DNA of 64,000 nt from Catellatospora sp. TT07R-123 (lineage in GTDB: Bacteria > Actinomycetota > Actinomycetes > Mycobacteriales > Micromonosporaceae), in assembly GCF_018327705.1 (NCBI RefSeq), contig NZ_BNEM01000001.1, positions 1,984,001-2,048,000 on the forward strand, in the 5' to 3' direction. Shown piece after piece: positions 41,980 to 49,291 of the stretch; the stretch's first letter is position 1, and every line of letters starts with the position of its first letter. The position numbers and the translations under genes are program-made. The notes under the pieces are model-generated. The model saw only the letters and a program-made list of their open reading frames with translations. It had not been told where the DNA came from and ran no database searches.

Positions 41980-44379
41980 GTGGACCGAGACCAGCTCGTC
42001 AACGACGCGGAGCGCCAGGTCTGGGACGCCTTCGCCCAGGGGCGGGCGGTCGATCTGGGCGAGGGCGAACCGACCGCGGCGGGGTTCGACCCCGCGGGCT
42101 GGGATCCCGACCGGACTGTCCGGGCCGAGGTCATCGTGCGGCTGCTGCTCAACGCCCGAGACGCCGAGCGCGGATACGTCGCCAAGGTGGTGCTGGCCGG
42201 GGCCAGGATCACCGGCCGATTGGACCTGAGCGCGGGCAGCACCGGATTCGACCTGAGCCTGGAGCGCTGCTGGCTCGACGAGGAACCGGACTTCGCCGAC
42301 GCGGTGACCCGGGGCGTCGACCTGTACCTGTGCCGGCTGCCCGGGTTCTGCGGGTACGGCTGGCAGCCCGCCGGCTCGGCCCGCTTCGACTACTGCCACG
42401 TGGAGGGCACCCTCGCCCTGTCGGGCGCCCGGATCGCCGGGCGGCTGGCACTGTACGGCGCCACCCTGAACGGCCTGGACGGCGACGCGCTCGACGGCGA
42501 GAACCTGCACGTCGACCTCGGCCTGTACGGCACGGACGGCTTCGCCGCGACCGGCGCCGTCAACCTCAACGGCGCCACCGTCGGCGGACAGCTCGTCCTC
42601 CAAGGCGCGAGCCTGACCAACCCGGACGGATACGCCCTGGTCGCCCCCGAGATCACCGTGACGCAGGGCCTGCTGGGCGCCGGGCTCACCGCCGTCGGTA
42701 CCGTCGACCTGAACGGCGCGCACCTCGGCGGCCAGCTCGTCCTGTCCGGCGCGACCCTGCGCAACCCCGGCGGCGACGCGCTCAACGCGCAGAACCTCAC
42801 CGTCGACCGCGACCTCTACGGCGACGGCCTCGACGCCACCGGCGCGGTCGTGCTCAGCGGTGCGCGGATCGGCGGCCGGCTAGACCTGACCGACGCGGTG
42901 CTGGCCAACCCCGACAACGACGCGCTCAACGCCCAGAACCTCACCGCCGACAGCGACATCTACTGGTTCCGGCTGACCGCGACCGGCCGCGTGGACCTCA
43001 ACGGCGCCCAGATCGGCGGCGCGCTGCTGATGTCGGGCGCCAGACTGGCCAATCCCGGCGCCACCGCGCTGAGCGCGCTGAACCTCGGCGTCGACGAGGG
43101 GATCTCGTGCGACGAAGGGTTCACGACCGACGGCGTCCTCGACCTCAACGGCGCGCGGATCGGCGGCCAGCTCGACCTGTCCGGCGCGACCCTGCGCAAC
43201 CCCGACGGCGACGCGCTCAACGCGCAGAACCTCACCGTCAACCTGGGCCTGTTCTGCCAGGACGGTTTCAGCGCCACCGGAGTGGTCGACCTGGCCGGCG
43301 CCCGGGTCGGCGGCACGGTGACCTTCGCCGAGGCCACGCTGGCCAATCCCGGCGGCAACGCCCTCAACGCCCGCGGCCTCACCGTCGGGCAGAGCCTGTA
43401 CTGCCGGAAACTGAACGCCACCGGCACCCTGGACCTGGCCGGGGCGACGATCACCAGCATGCTGGCGCTGTCGGACTCCACCCTGGCCGACCCGGACGGA
43501 TACGCGCTGTTCGGCGACAACCTCATCGTCGGGCAGGACTTCCACTGCTTCGAGGGCGTCATCCTGGAGGGCAGCCTGGGCCTGCCGAACGCCCGGTTCG
43601 GGGAGGCGGACTTCACCACGGTCACGTTCCGGCTGCCCGCCGGCAAGGACGCGGGCAGCCACCTGGTCCTGGACCTGCGCGCGGCCGCCACCCCGGAACT
43701 GAGGCTGCCCGCCACCCCGAACGGCGTGGTCAACCTGACCCGCGCCGCCGTCGGCACGCTCGATGTGCCGCAGTCGGCTTGGCGGTCACCGATGCTGCTC
43801 GCCGGTCTGACCTACACCGACCTCGACCCGGACCCCGATCCGCCGATCGAGCTGCGGCTGGCCTGGCTGCGCGCCGACCCCGACGGCTACCACCCGCAGC
43901 CGTACGAGCAGCTGGCGGCCTACTACCGCACCAACGGCCACGACAGCGAGGCGCGGCAGGTGCTGCTGGCCAAGCGCCGCGCCCACCGCGCCTACGCCCA
44001 CCGCTACCCGTTCCTGCGTACGCCGTGGCGCCAGCTGGCGGCCGGGTGGTTCCGCGTGCCCGGACTGATAATCGACGGGCTGGCCGGCTACGGCTATGTC
44101 CCGGCCAGGGCGTTCGCGTGGCTGGTCGCGGCGATCGGCGCCGGAGCCGGCCTGCTGTACCCGGCCACGCCCAACGGGCCCACCCACGACCACGAGACGA
44201 ACGCCGTGCTGCTGGCGCTCGACTCGATCCTGCCGACCTCGCCGCTCGGGCTGCGCGAGTCCGCCGGGCTCACCGGCGCCGCCTATGTCACCTCGGCGGT
44301 CCTGCAGGGCTTCGGCTTCGCGCTGTCGATCGCGGTGCTGCCCGCGCTGACCCGCGCACTGGCCCGGGGCGACCGGTAG
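41980..44379 (+). CDS. Giant 48-residue-repeat protein with C-terminal membrane domain
   Basis: A 799-residue protein. Residues 1-75 are soluble; residues 75-520 consist of about eight repeats of 48 residues, each with the pattern GxVDLNGARIGGQLDLSGA followed by TLRNPDGDALNAQNLTV. This is a regular solenoid of the pentapeptide/bactofilin-like type. Residues 690-799 hold at least three membrane helices. Databases commonly label such actinomycete proteins 'membrane-associated oxidoreductase', but no redox motif is visible here. GTG at 41980 was chosen because GGAGG lies 6 nt before it; an ATG at 41974 would overlap the site. It stands alone and its role is unknown. Confidence 0.8.
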   Translation: MDRDQLVNDAERQVWDAFAQGRAVDLGEGEPTAAGFDPAGWDPDRTVRAEVIVRLLLNARDAERGYVAKVVLAGARITGRLDLSAGSTGFDLSLERCWLDEEPDFADAVTRGVDLYLCRLPGFCGYGWQPAGSARFDYCHVEGTLALSGARIAGRLALYGATLNGLDGDALDGENLHVDLGLYGTDGFAATGAVNLNGATVGGQLVLQGASLTNPDGYALVAPEITVTQGLLGAGLTAVGTVDLNGAHLGGQLVLSGATLRNPGGDALNAQNLTVDRDLYGDGLDATGAVVLSGARIGGRLDLTDAVLANPDNDALNAQNLTADSDIYWFRLTATGRVDLNGAQIGGALLMSGARLANPGATALSALNLGVDEGISCDEGFTTDGVLDLNGARIGGQLDLSGATLRNPDGDALNAQNLTVNLGLFCQDGFSATGVVDLAGARVGGTVTFAEATLANPGGNALNARGLTVGQSLYCRKLNATGTLDLAGATITSMLALSDSTLADPDGYALFGDNLIVGQDFHCFEGVILEGSLGLPNARFGEADFTTVTFRLPAGKDAGSHLVLDLRAAATPELRLPATPNGVVNLTRAAVGTLDVPQSAWRSPMLLAGLTYTDLDPDPDPPIELRLAWLRADPDGYHPQPYEQLAAYYRTNGHDSEARQVLLAKRRAHRAYAHRYPFLRTPWRQLAAGWFRVPGLIIDGLAGYGYVPARAFAWLVAAIGAGAGLLYPATPNGPTHDHETNAVLLALDSILPTSPLGLRESAGLTGAAYVTSAVLQGFGFALSIAVLPALTRALARGDR

Positions 44380-44382
44380 CGG

Positions 44383-44907
44383 TCAGCTCAGCATGGTCTC
44401 GTACGGCCCGTGCTCGCTGATCGGGCGGAAGGAGTCGTCGTCGGCGGCCGCGTGCAGTGCGGCCAGCAGGCCTTCGACCGGCGGCAGGTCGAGCGCCTGG
44501 CGGGCCTGGGCGCGGGCCTCGTCGAGCGTCTGGCCGCCCGGGTCGAGCGCGTCGTCCTGCCGGATCTCCTCGTCGAGCTCGGCCAGCGCCCGGAGCAGGT
44601 CCTCACCCGGTGGCAGGCTGAGCGCGTCGTGCAGGTTCGCCACGCCGACGACCAGCGCCAGCGCGTCGCGCAGGTCGTGTGCGATCAGGCCGCCCTCGCC
44701 TTCCGAGCCCGCGTAGACGACCGCGCCGGAGGGGGTGAGCAGGAAGGTGCCGCCGGCGGAGTCGCCCGCGATCGGCGTGAGCGGGACGCCGCCGGCCAGG
44801 TGGACCTGCTCGACCGGGTCGGTGCGGGTCAGGTCGAAGTCGAACCGCTGGGCCAGCAGGTCGGCCAGCCAGGGCGAGGCCTGGATCTGCGCGAGGAGGT
44901 CGGTCAT
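44383..44907 (-). CDS. Hypothetical protein (SUKH-like in outline)
   Basis: A 174-residue soluble protein. The N-terminus contains an amphipathic LLAQIQASPWLADLLAQRF and the middle reads HLAGGVPLTPIAGDSAGGTFLLTPSGAVVYAGSEGEGG, a beta-hairpin region similar in outline to SUKH/SMI1 proteins. This assignment is weak. It is convergent with the repeat protein, with a 3-nt gap, and follows the ferredoxin gene with a palindrome-filled spacer. ATG at 44907 is the only suitable start. Confidence 0.55.
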   Translation of the reverse strand: MTDLLAQIQASPWLADLLAQRFDFDLTRTDPVEQVHLAGGVPLTPIAGDSAGGTFLLTPSGAVVYAGSEGEGGLIAHDLRDALALVVGVANLHDALSLPPGEDLLRALAELDEEIRQDDALDPGGQTLDEARAQARQALDLPPVEGLLAALHAAADDDSFRPISEHGPYETMLS

Positions 44908-44954
44908 GGACGCATCCTCGCCGACGGGTCCGACAGGCCGGGATGGAGGGTCGC

Positions 44955-45052
44955 GGTCCGCGCGCCCACACCTCATATGGTGTGCCCACACCCGGTGCGG
45001 GGTGGGCGCGATACGGTGTATCCACACCTGGTGCGGTGTGGGCGCGCGGACC
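44955..45052. repeat. Nested palindrome array
   Basis: The outer arms GGTCCGCGCGCCCACACC (44955-44972) and 45035-45052 are exact complements (18 bp). Inside lie two further dyads with the same core, CCACACC...GGTGTGG: at 44967-44984 (perfect, CACACC/GGTGTG) and 45022-45041, plus an imperfect one at 44985-45006, and a GATAC/GTATC dyad at 45010-45022. It begins 9 nt after the ferredoxin stop and ends 48 nt before the next start. Confidence 0.85.
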
Positions 45053-45060
45053 GGATGCCG

Positions 45061-45270
45061 TCAGCCCTGCGTGACCTCGATCGCGCCCGCCGGGCAGTTG
45101 TAGGCCGCCTCGCGCACCGCGGCCCAGTCCGCCTCCGCCGGCGCGGGCTGCCGCAGCAGCACCAAGCCGTCGGCCTCGTCCTGGTCGAAGACCTCCGGCA
45201 CGGTACGCACGCAGTTGCCCGACCCGCAGCAGGCCTCGCGGTCGACGGCGACCCGCAGCCTGTCGCTCAC
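45061..45270 (-). CDS. Small ferredoxin, [3Fe-4S] type
   Basis: A 69-residue ferredoxin with the cysteine pattern CCGSGNC...C (CRTVPEVF) and CPAGAI near the C-terminus, characteristic of the actinobacterial P450-partner ferredoxins. It would carry electrons to the P450 encoded directly upstream; its GTG overlaps the P450 stop (GTGA). No ferredoxin reductase is near, so a shared one is used. Confidence 0.9.
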   Translation of the reverse strand: MSDRLRVAVDREACCGSGNCVRTVPEVFDQDEADGLVLLRQPAPAEADWAAVREAAYNCPAGAIEVTQG

Positions 45271-46460
45271 CAGGTCACCGCCAGCTCCCGCACCCCGAAC
45301 ACGACCGCGTCGCGGAACTCGACGCTGTCCGGGTCGACGGCCAGCTCCAGGTTCGGCAGCCGGGTGAACAGCTCCGCCAGGGCGATGCGCAGCTCGGCGC
45401 GGGCCAGGGGCTGCCCGATGCACTGGTGGATGCCGAACCCGAACGCCATGTGCTGGTGCGAGCCGCGGGTCAGGTCGAACCGGTCGCCGTCGGGGAACAC
45501 GTCGGCGTCGCGGTTGGCCGCCGACAGCAGCCCGATCACGCCCTGACCGGCCGGGACCCGGTGGCCGCCGACCACGGTGTCGCGGATCGCGACGCGGGTC
45601 AGCCCGGTGCGCACGATGGTCAGGTAGCGCAGCAGCTCCTCGACGGTGTCGTCGATCCGGGCCGGGTCCTGGCGCAGCCGTTCGAGCTGTGCGGGGTGCT
45701 GGAGCATGACCAGCGCGCTGAGCCCGATCATGTTCGAGGTGGTCTCGTGCCCGGCGATGAGCAGCAGCAGCGACAGGCCGACCAGCTCCGGCTCGGTCAT
45801 CTCGCCGGTCGCGACGCGCTCGGCCGCCAGGCGGCTGATCATGTCGTCACCCGGTTCGCCCCGCTTGCGCTCGATCAGGCGGACGAGGTATTCGCGCAGC
45901 TCCTCGACCGCGGTGCGGACCACGTCCAGCGGGCTGGACCAGGCCAGCAGGATCCGGCTGCGCTCCTGGAAGAACTCGTGGTCGGCGTAGGGCACGCCGA
46001 GCAGGTGGCAGATCACCATCGACGGCACCGGCAGGGCGAAGTGCTCGACCAGGTCGGCGGGCTTCCCGACGGCCTGCATCGACGCCAGCGCGTCGGTCAC
46101 GGTCTGCTGGATCAGCGGTTCCAGCGTCCGGATGTGCTTGATCATGAACTCCGGCGTGAGCATCCTCCGGAACTTGGTGTGCTCCGGCGGGTCCATCCGG
46201 ATGAACGAGCCCTCGCGCCGGGGCATCTCGTCGGGCAGGGGCCGGATCAGCGGAAAGCCGGGCCGGGTGAAGTCGCTGGAGAAGTCGGGGCTGCGCAGCA
46301 GCTCACGCAGGTGCTCGTGCCGGGTGAACAGCAGCGCCTGCTGTCCGGTGGGCAGTTGCACCCGGCCGACTCCCTCCAGGCCGAAGTCGGGCAGTCGCGG
46401 GTCGAGGCCGTCGTTGCCGAACGGGTAGGTGGGAATGCGGGTGGCCAGTGTGTCTGACAT
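45267..46460 (-). CDS. Cytochrome P450
   Basis: A 397-residue soluble P450 with an I-helix AGHETTSN (acid and threonine present), the ExxR motif EELLRYL, the PERF-like DGDRFDLTR and the haem loop FGFGIHQCIGQ with the ligand cysteine near residue 347. It looks like the CYP105/CYP107 groups that oxidise drugs, steroids and macrolides. GGAGG lies 4 nt before the ATG at 46460. It forms a two-gene operon with the ferredoxin. Confidence 0.9.
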   Translation of the reverse strand: MSDTLATRIPTYPFGNDGLDPRLPDFGLEGVGRVQLPTGQQALLFTRHEHLRELLRSPDFSSDFTRPGFPLIRPLPDEMPRREGSFIRMDPPEHTKFRRMLTPEFMIKHIRTLEPLIQQTVTDALASMQAVGKPADLVEHFALPVPSMVICHLLGVPYADHEFFQERSRILLAWSSPLDVVRTAVEELREYLVRLIERKRGEPGDDMISRLAAERVATGEMTEPELVGLSLLLLIAGHETTSNMIGLSALVMLQHPAQLERLRQDPARIDDTVEELLRYLTIVRTGLTRVAIRDTVVGGHRVPAGQGVIGLLSAANRDADVFPDGDRFDLTRGSHQHMAFGFGIHQCIGQPLARAELRIALAELFTRLPNLELAVDPDSVEFRDAVVFGVRELAVTW

Positions 46461-46558
46461 CGTTCCTCCCAAGGCCTGAGACCCCTCAAAGCTACAAGGA
46501 AATGTCAGCTTTTGCCTGTTCTACCCGGCGGCCGGTCAAAATCGGACATCGATGCAGG

Positions 46559-48415
46559 TCACGGCGTCCAGTCGCCGCGCTCCTGCCAGGGGTCCCGCCC
46601 GGTTGCGCCGAACCCGTCCCCGTCGGCACGCGCGCCCGCGAGCGGGGCCGACGCGCCGCGCCGATGGGCGGGGGTGTACCCGGCGGGCCGGTACGCGTGC
46701 GCCACGGGTGCGTGCGGGGCGGGGCGCGGCCCGGTCGGCATCGGCTGGCGCGGCGCGAACCCGGCGTGCGCGACCGGCCGGGGCGCGGGCGGGGCGACCC
46801 GGGGGTCCGCAGTCTTGGCCTGCGGCGCGGCGTGCGATGCGGCCTGCGGCCCGACCTGCGCCGCAGCCTCGGCGTGGGAGGCGGCGGCTGGGGCGCCGAC
46901 GCTGGACCGCAGCACGATCGTGGGCAGCAGCAGCGCGGCGAGCACACCGACGGCGGCCACGGCGGCCGAGATGAGGAAGACGTGGCCGGTGGCGTCGCCG
47001 TACGCCTCGCGCACGATGGCCTGGGCGGCGGGCGGCAGGGCGGCCAGGTTGAGCGAGCCGCCGCCCGCACCGGCGGGCAGCCCGGCCGCGGCCAGGTGCG
47101 CGGCGATGGTCGACTGCACCCGGTCGGCGAGCACGGCGCCGAGCACCGAGACGCCGATGGTGCCGCCGAGCGAGCGGAAGAAGGTCACCGAGCCGGTGGC
47201 CGCGCCGAGGTCCTTGAGCGCGGCGGTGTTCTGCACGGCCAGCACCAGGTTCTGCATGGTCATGCCGACGCCCAGGCCGACCAGGAGCATGCCGGCGCCG
47301 ATGGCGGGCAGCGGGGTGGCGTGGTCGATGAACGACAGCCCCAGGAACCCGGCGACCAGCGCGATCGTCCCGGTCACCAGGTACGGCTTGATCCGGCCGG
47401 ACTTGGTGACCATCCTGCCGCTGATGGTCGAGGAGATGACCACGCCGAGCATCATCGGCATGGTGAGCAGCCCGGCCTCGGTCGGGCTGTAGCCGCGGCC
47501 GATCTGGAAGTACTGGCCGAGGAAGACCGAGCCGCCGAACATGGCCATGCCGACCGCGAGGCTGGCGAGGATGGCCAGGGCGGGCACCCGCTTGGCGATG
47601 ATCGTGATCGGGACGACGGGGCTCTCGGCGCGCAGCTCGACCCATACCGCCAGAGCCAGGACCGCGACCGAGCCGCCCACCATGGCGTAGCTCTGCCCCG
47701 ACAGCCAGGCGAACGAGTCGCCGACGAACGACACCCAGACCAGCAGCGTGCTCACCCCGGCGGTGATCAGCAGCGCGCCCGCGTAGTCGATCTTCGTCTT
47801 GACCCGGGGCGCCCGGGGCAGGTCGAGGGTGAACCACAGCAGCGCGAACGCGAGCACCGCGATGGGCACGCCGACGAAGAAGCACCAGCGCCAGCCCAGC
47901 CACGAGGTGTCCACGATCAGTCCGCCCAGCAGCGGTCCGGCCAGGGTCGCCACCGCCATCACGCCGCCGAGGTAGCCGTTGTACCGGCCGCGCTCGCGGG
48001 GCGGGATCATCGAGGCGATCACGATCTGGACGAGGGCCTGCAGGCCGCCGACGCCGACACCCTGCACCCCCCGGAACGCGATCAGCTGCGCGGTGTCCTG
48101 CGCGAACCCGCTGAGCAGCGAGCCCCCGATGAAGATCGTGATCGCGACCATGACCAGCAGCTTCTTGCCGAACATGTCCGACAGCCGGCCCCAGATCGGG
48201 GTGGTGGCGGTGGCGGCGAGCAGCGTCGCGGTGACGACCCAGGTGTACTGCGTCTGGGTGCCGTTCAGCTCGCCGATGATGCGCGGCAGCGCGGTCGAGA
48301 CGATGGTCGAGCTGATCATGGCGACGAACAGCACGAGCAGCAGGCCACTGAGCGATTCGAGGATCTCGCGGTGGCCCATGCGCAGGTGGCGGGGGGTGTG
48401 GTGGCCGGGGGTCAT
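46559..48415 (-). CDS. DHA2 family drug exporter (MFS) with long Pro/Ala-rich tail
   Basis: A 618-residue protein with 14 predicted helices of the EmrB/QacA type. Helix 1 is LLLVLFVAMISSTIVSTALP, motif A is WGRLSDMFGKKLL, and motif C is GGVMAVATLAGPLLGGLIVD. After the last helix is a 113-residue cytosolic tail rich in Pro, Ala, His and Arg, without a recognised domain. It exports hydrophobic cations or drugs with protons. ATG at 48415 is used; an ATG at 48469 would extend the N-terminus across another start region. It lies downstream of, and in the same orientation as, the small lipoprotein, after a strong hairpin. Confidence 0.85.
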   Translation of the reverse strand: MTPGHHTPRHLRMGHREILESLSGLLLVLFVAMISSTIVSTALPRIIGELNGTQTQYTWVVTATLLAATATTPIWGRLSDMFGKKLLVMVAITIFIGGSLLSGFAQDTAQLIAFRGVQGVGVGGLQALVQIVIASMIPPRERGRYNGYLGGVMAVATLAGPLLGGLIVDTSWLGWRWCFFVGVPIAVLAFALLWFTLDLPRAPRVKTKIDYAGALLITAGVSTLLVWVSFVGDSFAWLSGQSYAMVGGSVAVLALAVWVELRAESPVVPITIIAKRVPALAILASLAVGMAMFGGSVFLGQYFQIGRGYSPTEAGLLTMPMMLGVVISSTISGRMVTKSGRIKPYLVTGTIALVAGFLGLSFIDHATPLPAIGAGMLLVGLGVGMTMQNLVLAVQNTAALKDLGAATGSVTFFRSLGGTIGVSVLGAVLADRVQSTIAAHLAAAGLPAGAGGGSLNLAALPPAAQAIVREAYGDATGHVFLISAAVAAVGVLAALLLPTIVLRSSVGAPAAASHAEAAAQVGPQAASHAAPQAKTADPRVAPPAPRPVAHAGFAPRQPMPTGPRPAPHAPVAHAYRPAGYTPAHRRGASAPLAGARADGDGFGATGRDPWQERGDWTP

Positions 48416-48483
48416 GGGATCGACCTTGCCACCGAACTTGCACAGTGCGCAAAGTTTCCCGGTGTGCACTACGCCACTGCGAG

Positions 48484-48538
48484 CGTAAGGAAGGGCACCT
48501 TCTCATCGGTTCACGTAGAGAAGGTGCCCTTCCTTACG
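48484..48538. repeat. 21-bp perfect inverted repeat (family C)
   Basis: GTAAGGAAGGGCACCTTCTC (48485-48504) is exactly complementary to 48518-48537, extended by one pair to 48484/48538, with a 13-nt loop. A single arm of the same element (GAAGGTGCCCTTCC) recurs at 49267-49283. Confidence 0.85.
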
Positions 48539-48558
48539 GTGCATGTTCGCGCCGCAGG

Positions 48559-49179
48559 TCAGGCCTTGGTCATGTGCCAGGTGACGCCGGGGCCGGTCAT
48601 CGTCGCCGACGAGCCGGAGCAGGTGTACGCCAGATTGCCCTCGCTCAGGTTCATCGCACCCTTGAACGGGATCGAGGGCATCGGCGCGGTCTTGCCGCCG
48701 ATGGTGGCCTTCATGTCGGCCTTCACGTCGTCGGTCGGCATGGTTCCGGCGATCTTGCCGCCCGCCGAGGTCCAGTCCGAGCTGACGGCGCTGCCGGTGT
48801 ACTTCGAGTCGACCTTCATCGTCATGCCGTTGAGCGGCACGCTGATCGCGATGTTCGCGTCGTACGTGATGGTCAGCTTGTCGGCGAAGGCCAGCGTGAT
48901 GTCGCCGGTGCCCTTGCCCTCCACCCCCGCCTGCGGCAGCATCTTCGCCGCCTGCGCGGCCATGTCGGCCACGTCGACCTTCCAGGTGCCGAGCAGGCAG
49001 CCGTCACGGTCGGCCGAACCGCCGCCGGCCGGGCTCGCCGCCGCGCCGACCGAGGCGGACGCGCCCGTCGACGCCCCGGCGGTGGCGCCCGTGGCGCCGG
49101 TCCCGTCCTCGGGGCCGCAGGCCGACAGCAGCAGCACGGCGACGGCCGCCGTACCCGTCAACATCAATCTCATTCGCAT
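48559..49179 (-). CDS. Putative lipoprotein of unknown function
   Basis: A 206-residue lipoprotein. The signal peptide ends in the lipobox LLSAC near residue 22, followed by a Gly/Ala/Ser linker. The mature domain looks beta-rich (GTWKVDVADMAAQAA, ITLAFADKLTITYDANIAISV). No family was recognised. Start at 49179 was chosen because the three Met residues following the signal start give an MRMRLMLTG N-terminus; an ATG at 49230 would add 17 polar residues. Confidence 0.75.
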   Translation of the reverse strand: MRMRLMLTGTAAVAVLLLSACGPEDGTGATGATAGASTGASASVGAAASPAGGGSADRDGCLLGTWKVDVADMAAQAAKMLPQAGVEGKGTGDITLAFADKLTITYDANIAISVPLNGMTMKVDSKYTGSAVSSDWTSAGGKIAGTMPTDDVKADMKATIGGKTAPMPSIPFKGAMNLSEGNLAYTCSGSSATMTGPGVTWHMTKA

Positions 49180-49261
49180 GCCGTACAGAATGGTTCGCGC
49201 GGGCCGGGTCGAGCCATCTCGTGTCGTCAACAGGTCACTCGCCCACCGCCGCGCAACCCGT

Positions 49262-49286
49262 GGTTAAGAAGGTGCCCTTCCCTACC
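49262..49286. repeat. Half copy of the family C repeat
   Basis: GGTTAAGAAGGTGCCCTTCC here matches one arm of the hairpin at 48484-48538 in the central 14 nt. It lies directly beyond the stop of the PucR-type regulator. Confidence 0.65.
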
Positions 49287-49291
49287 TGAGG

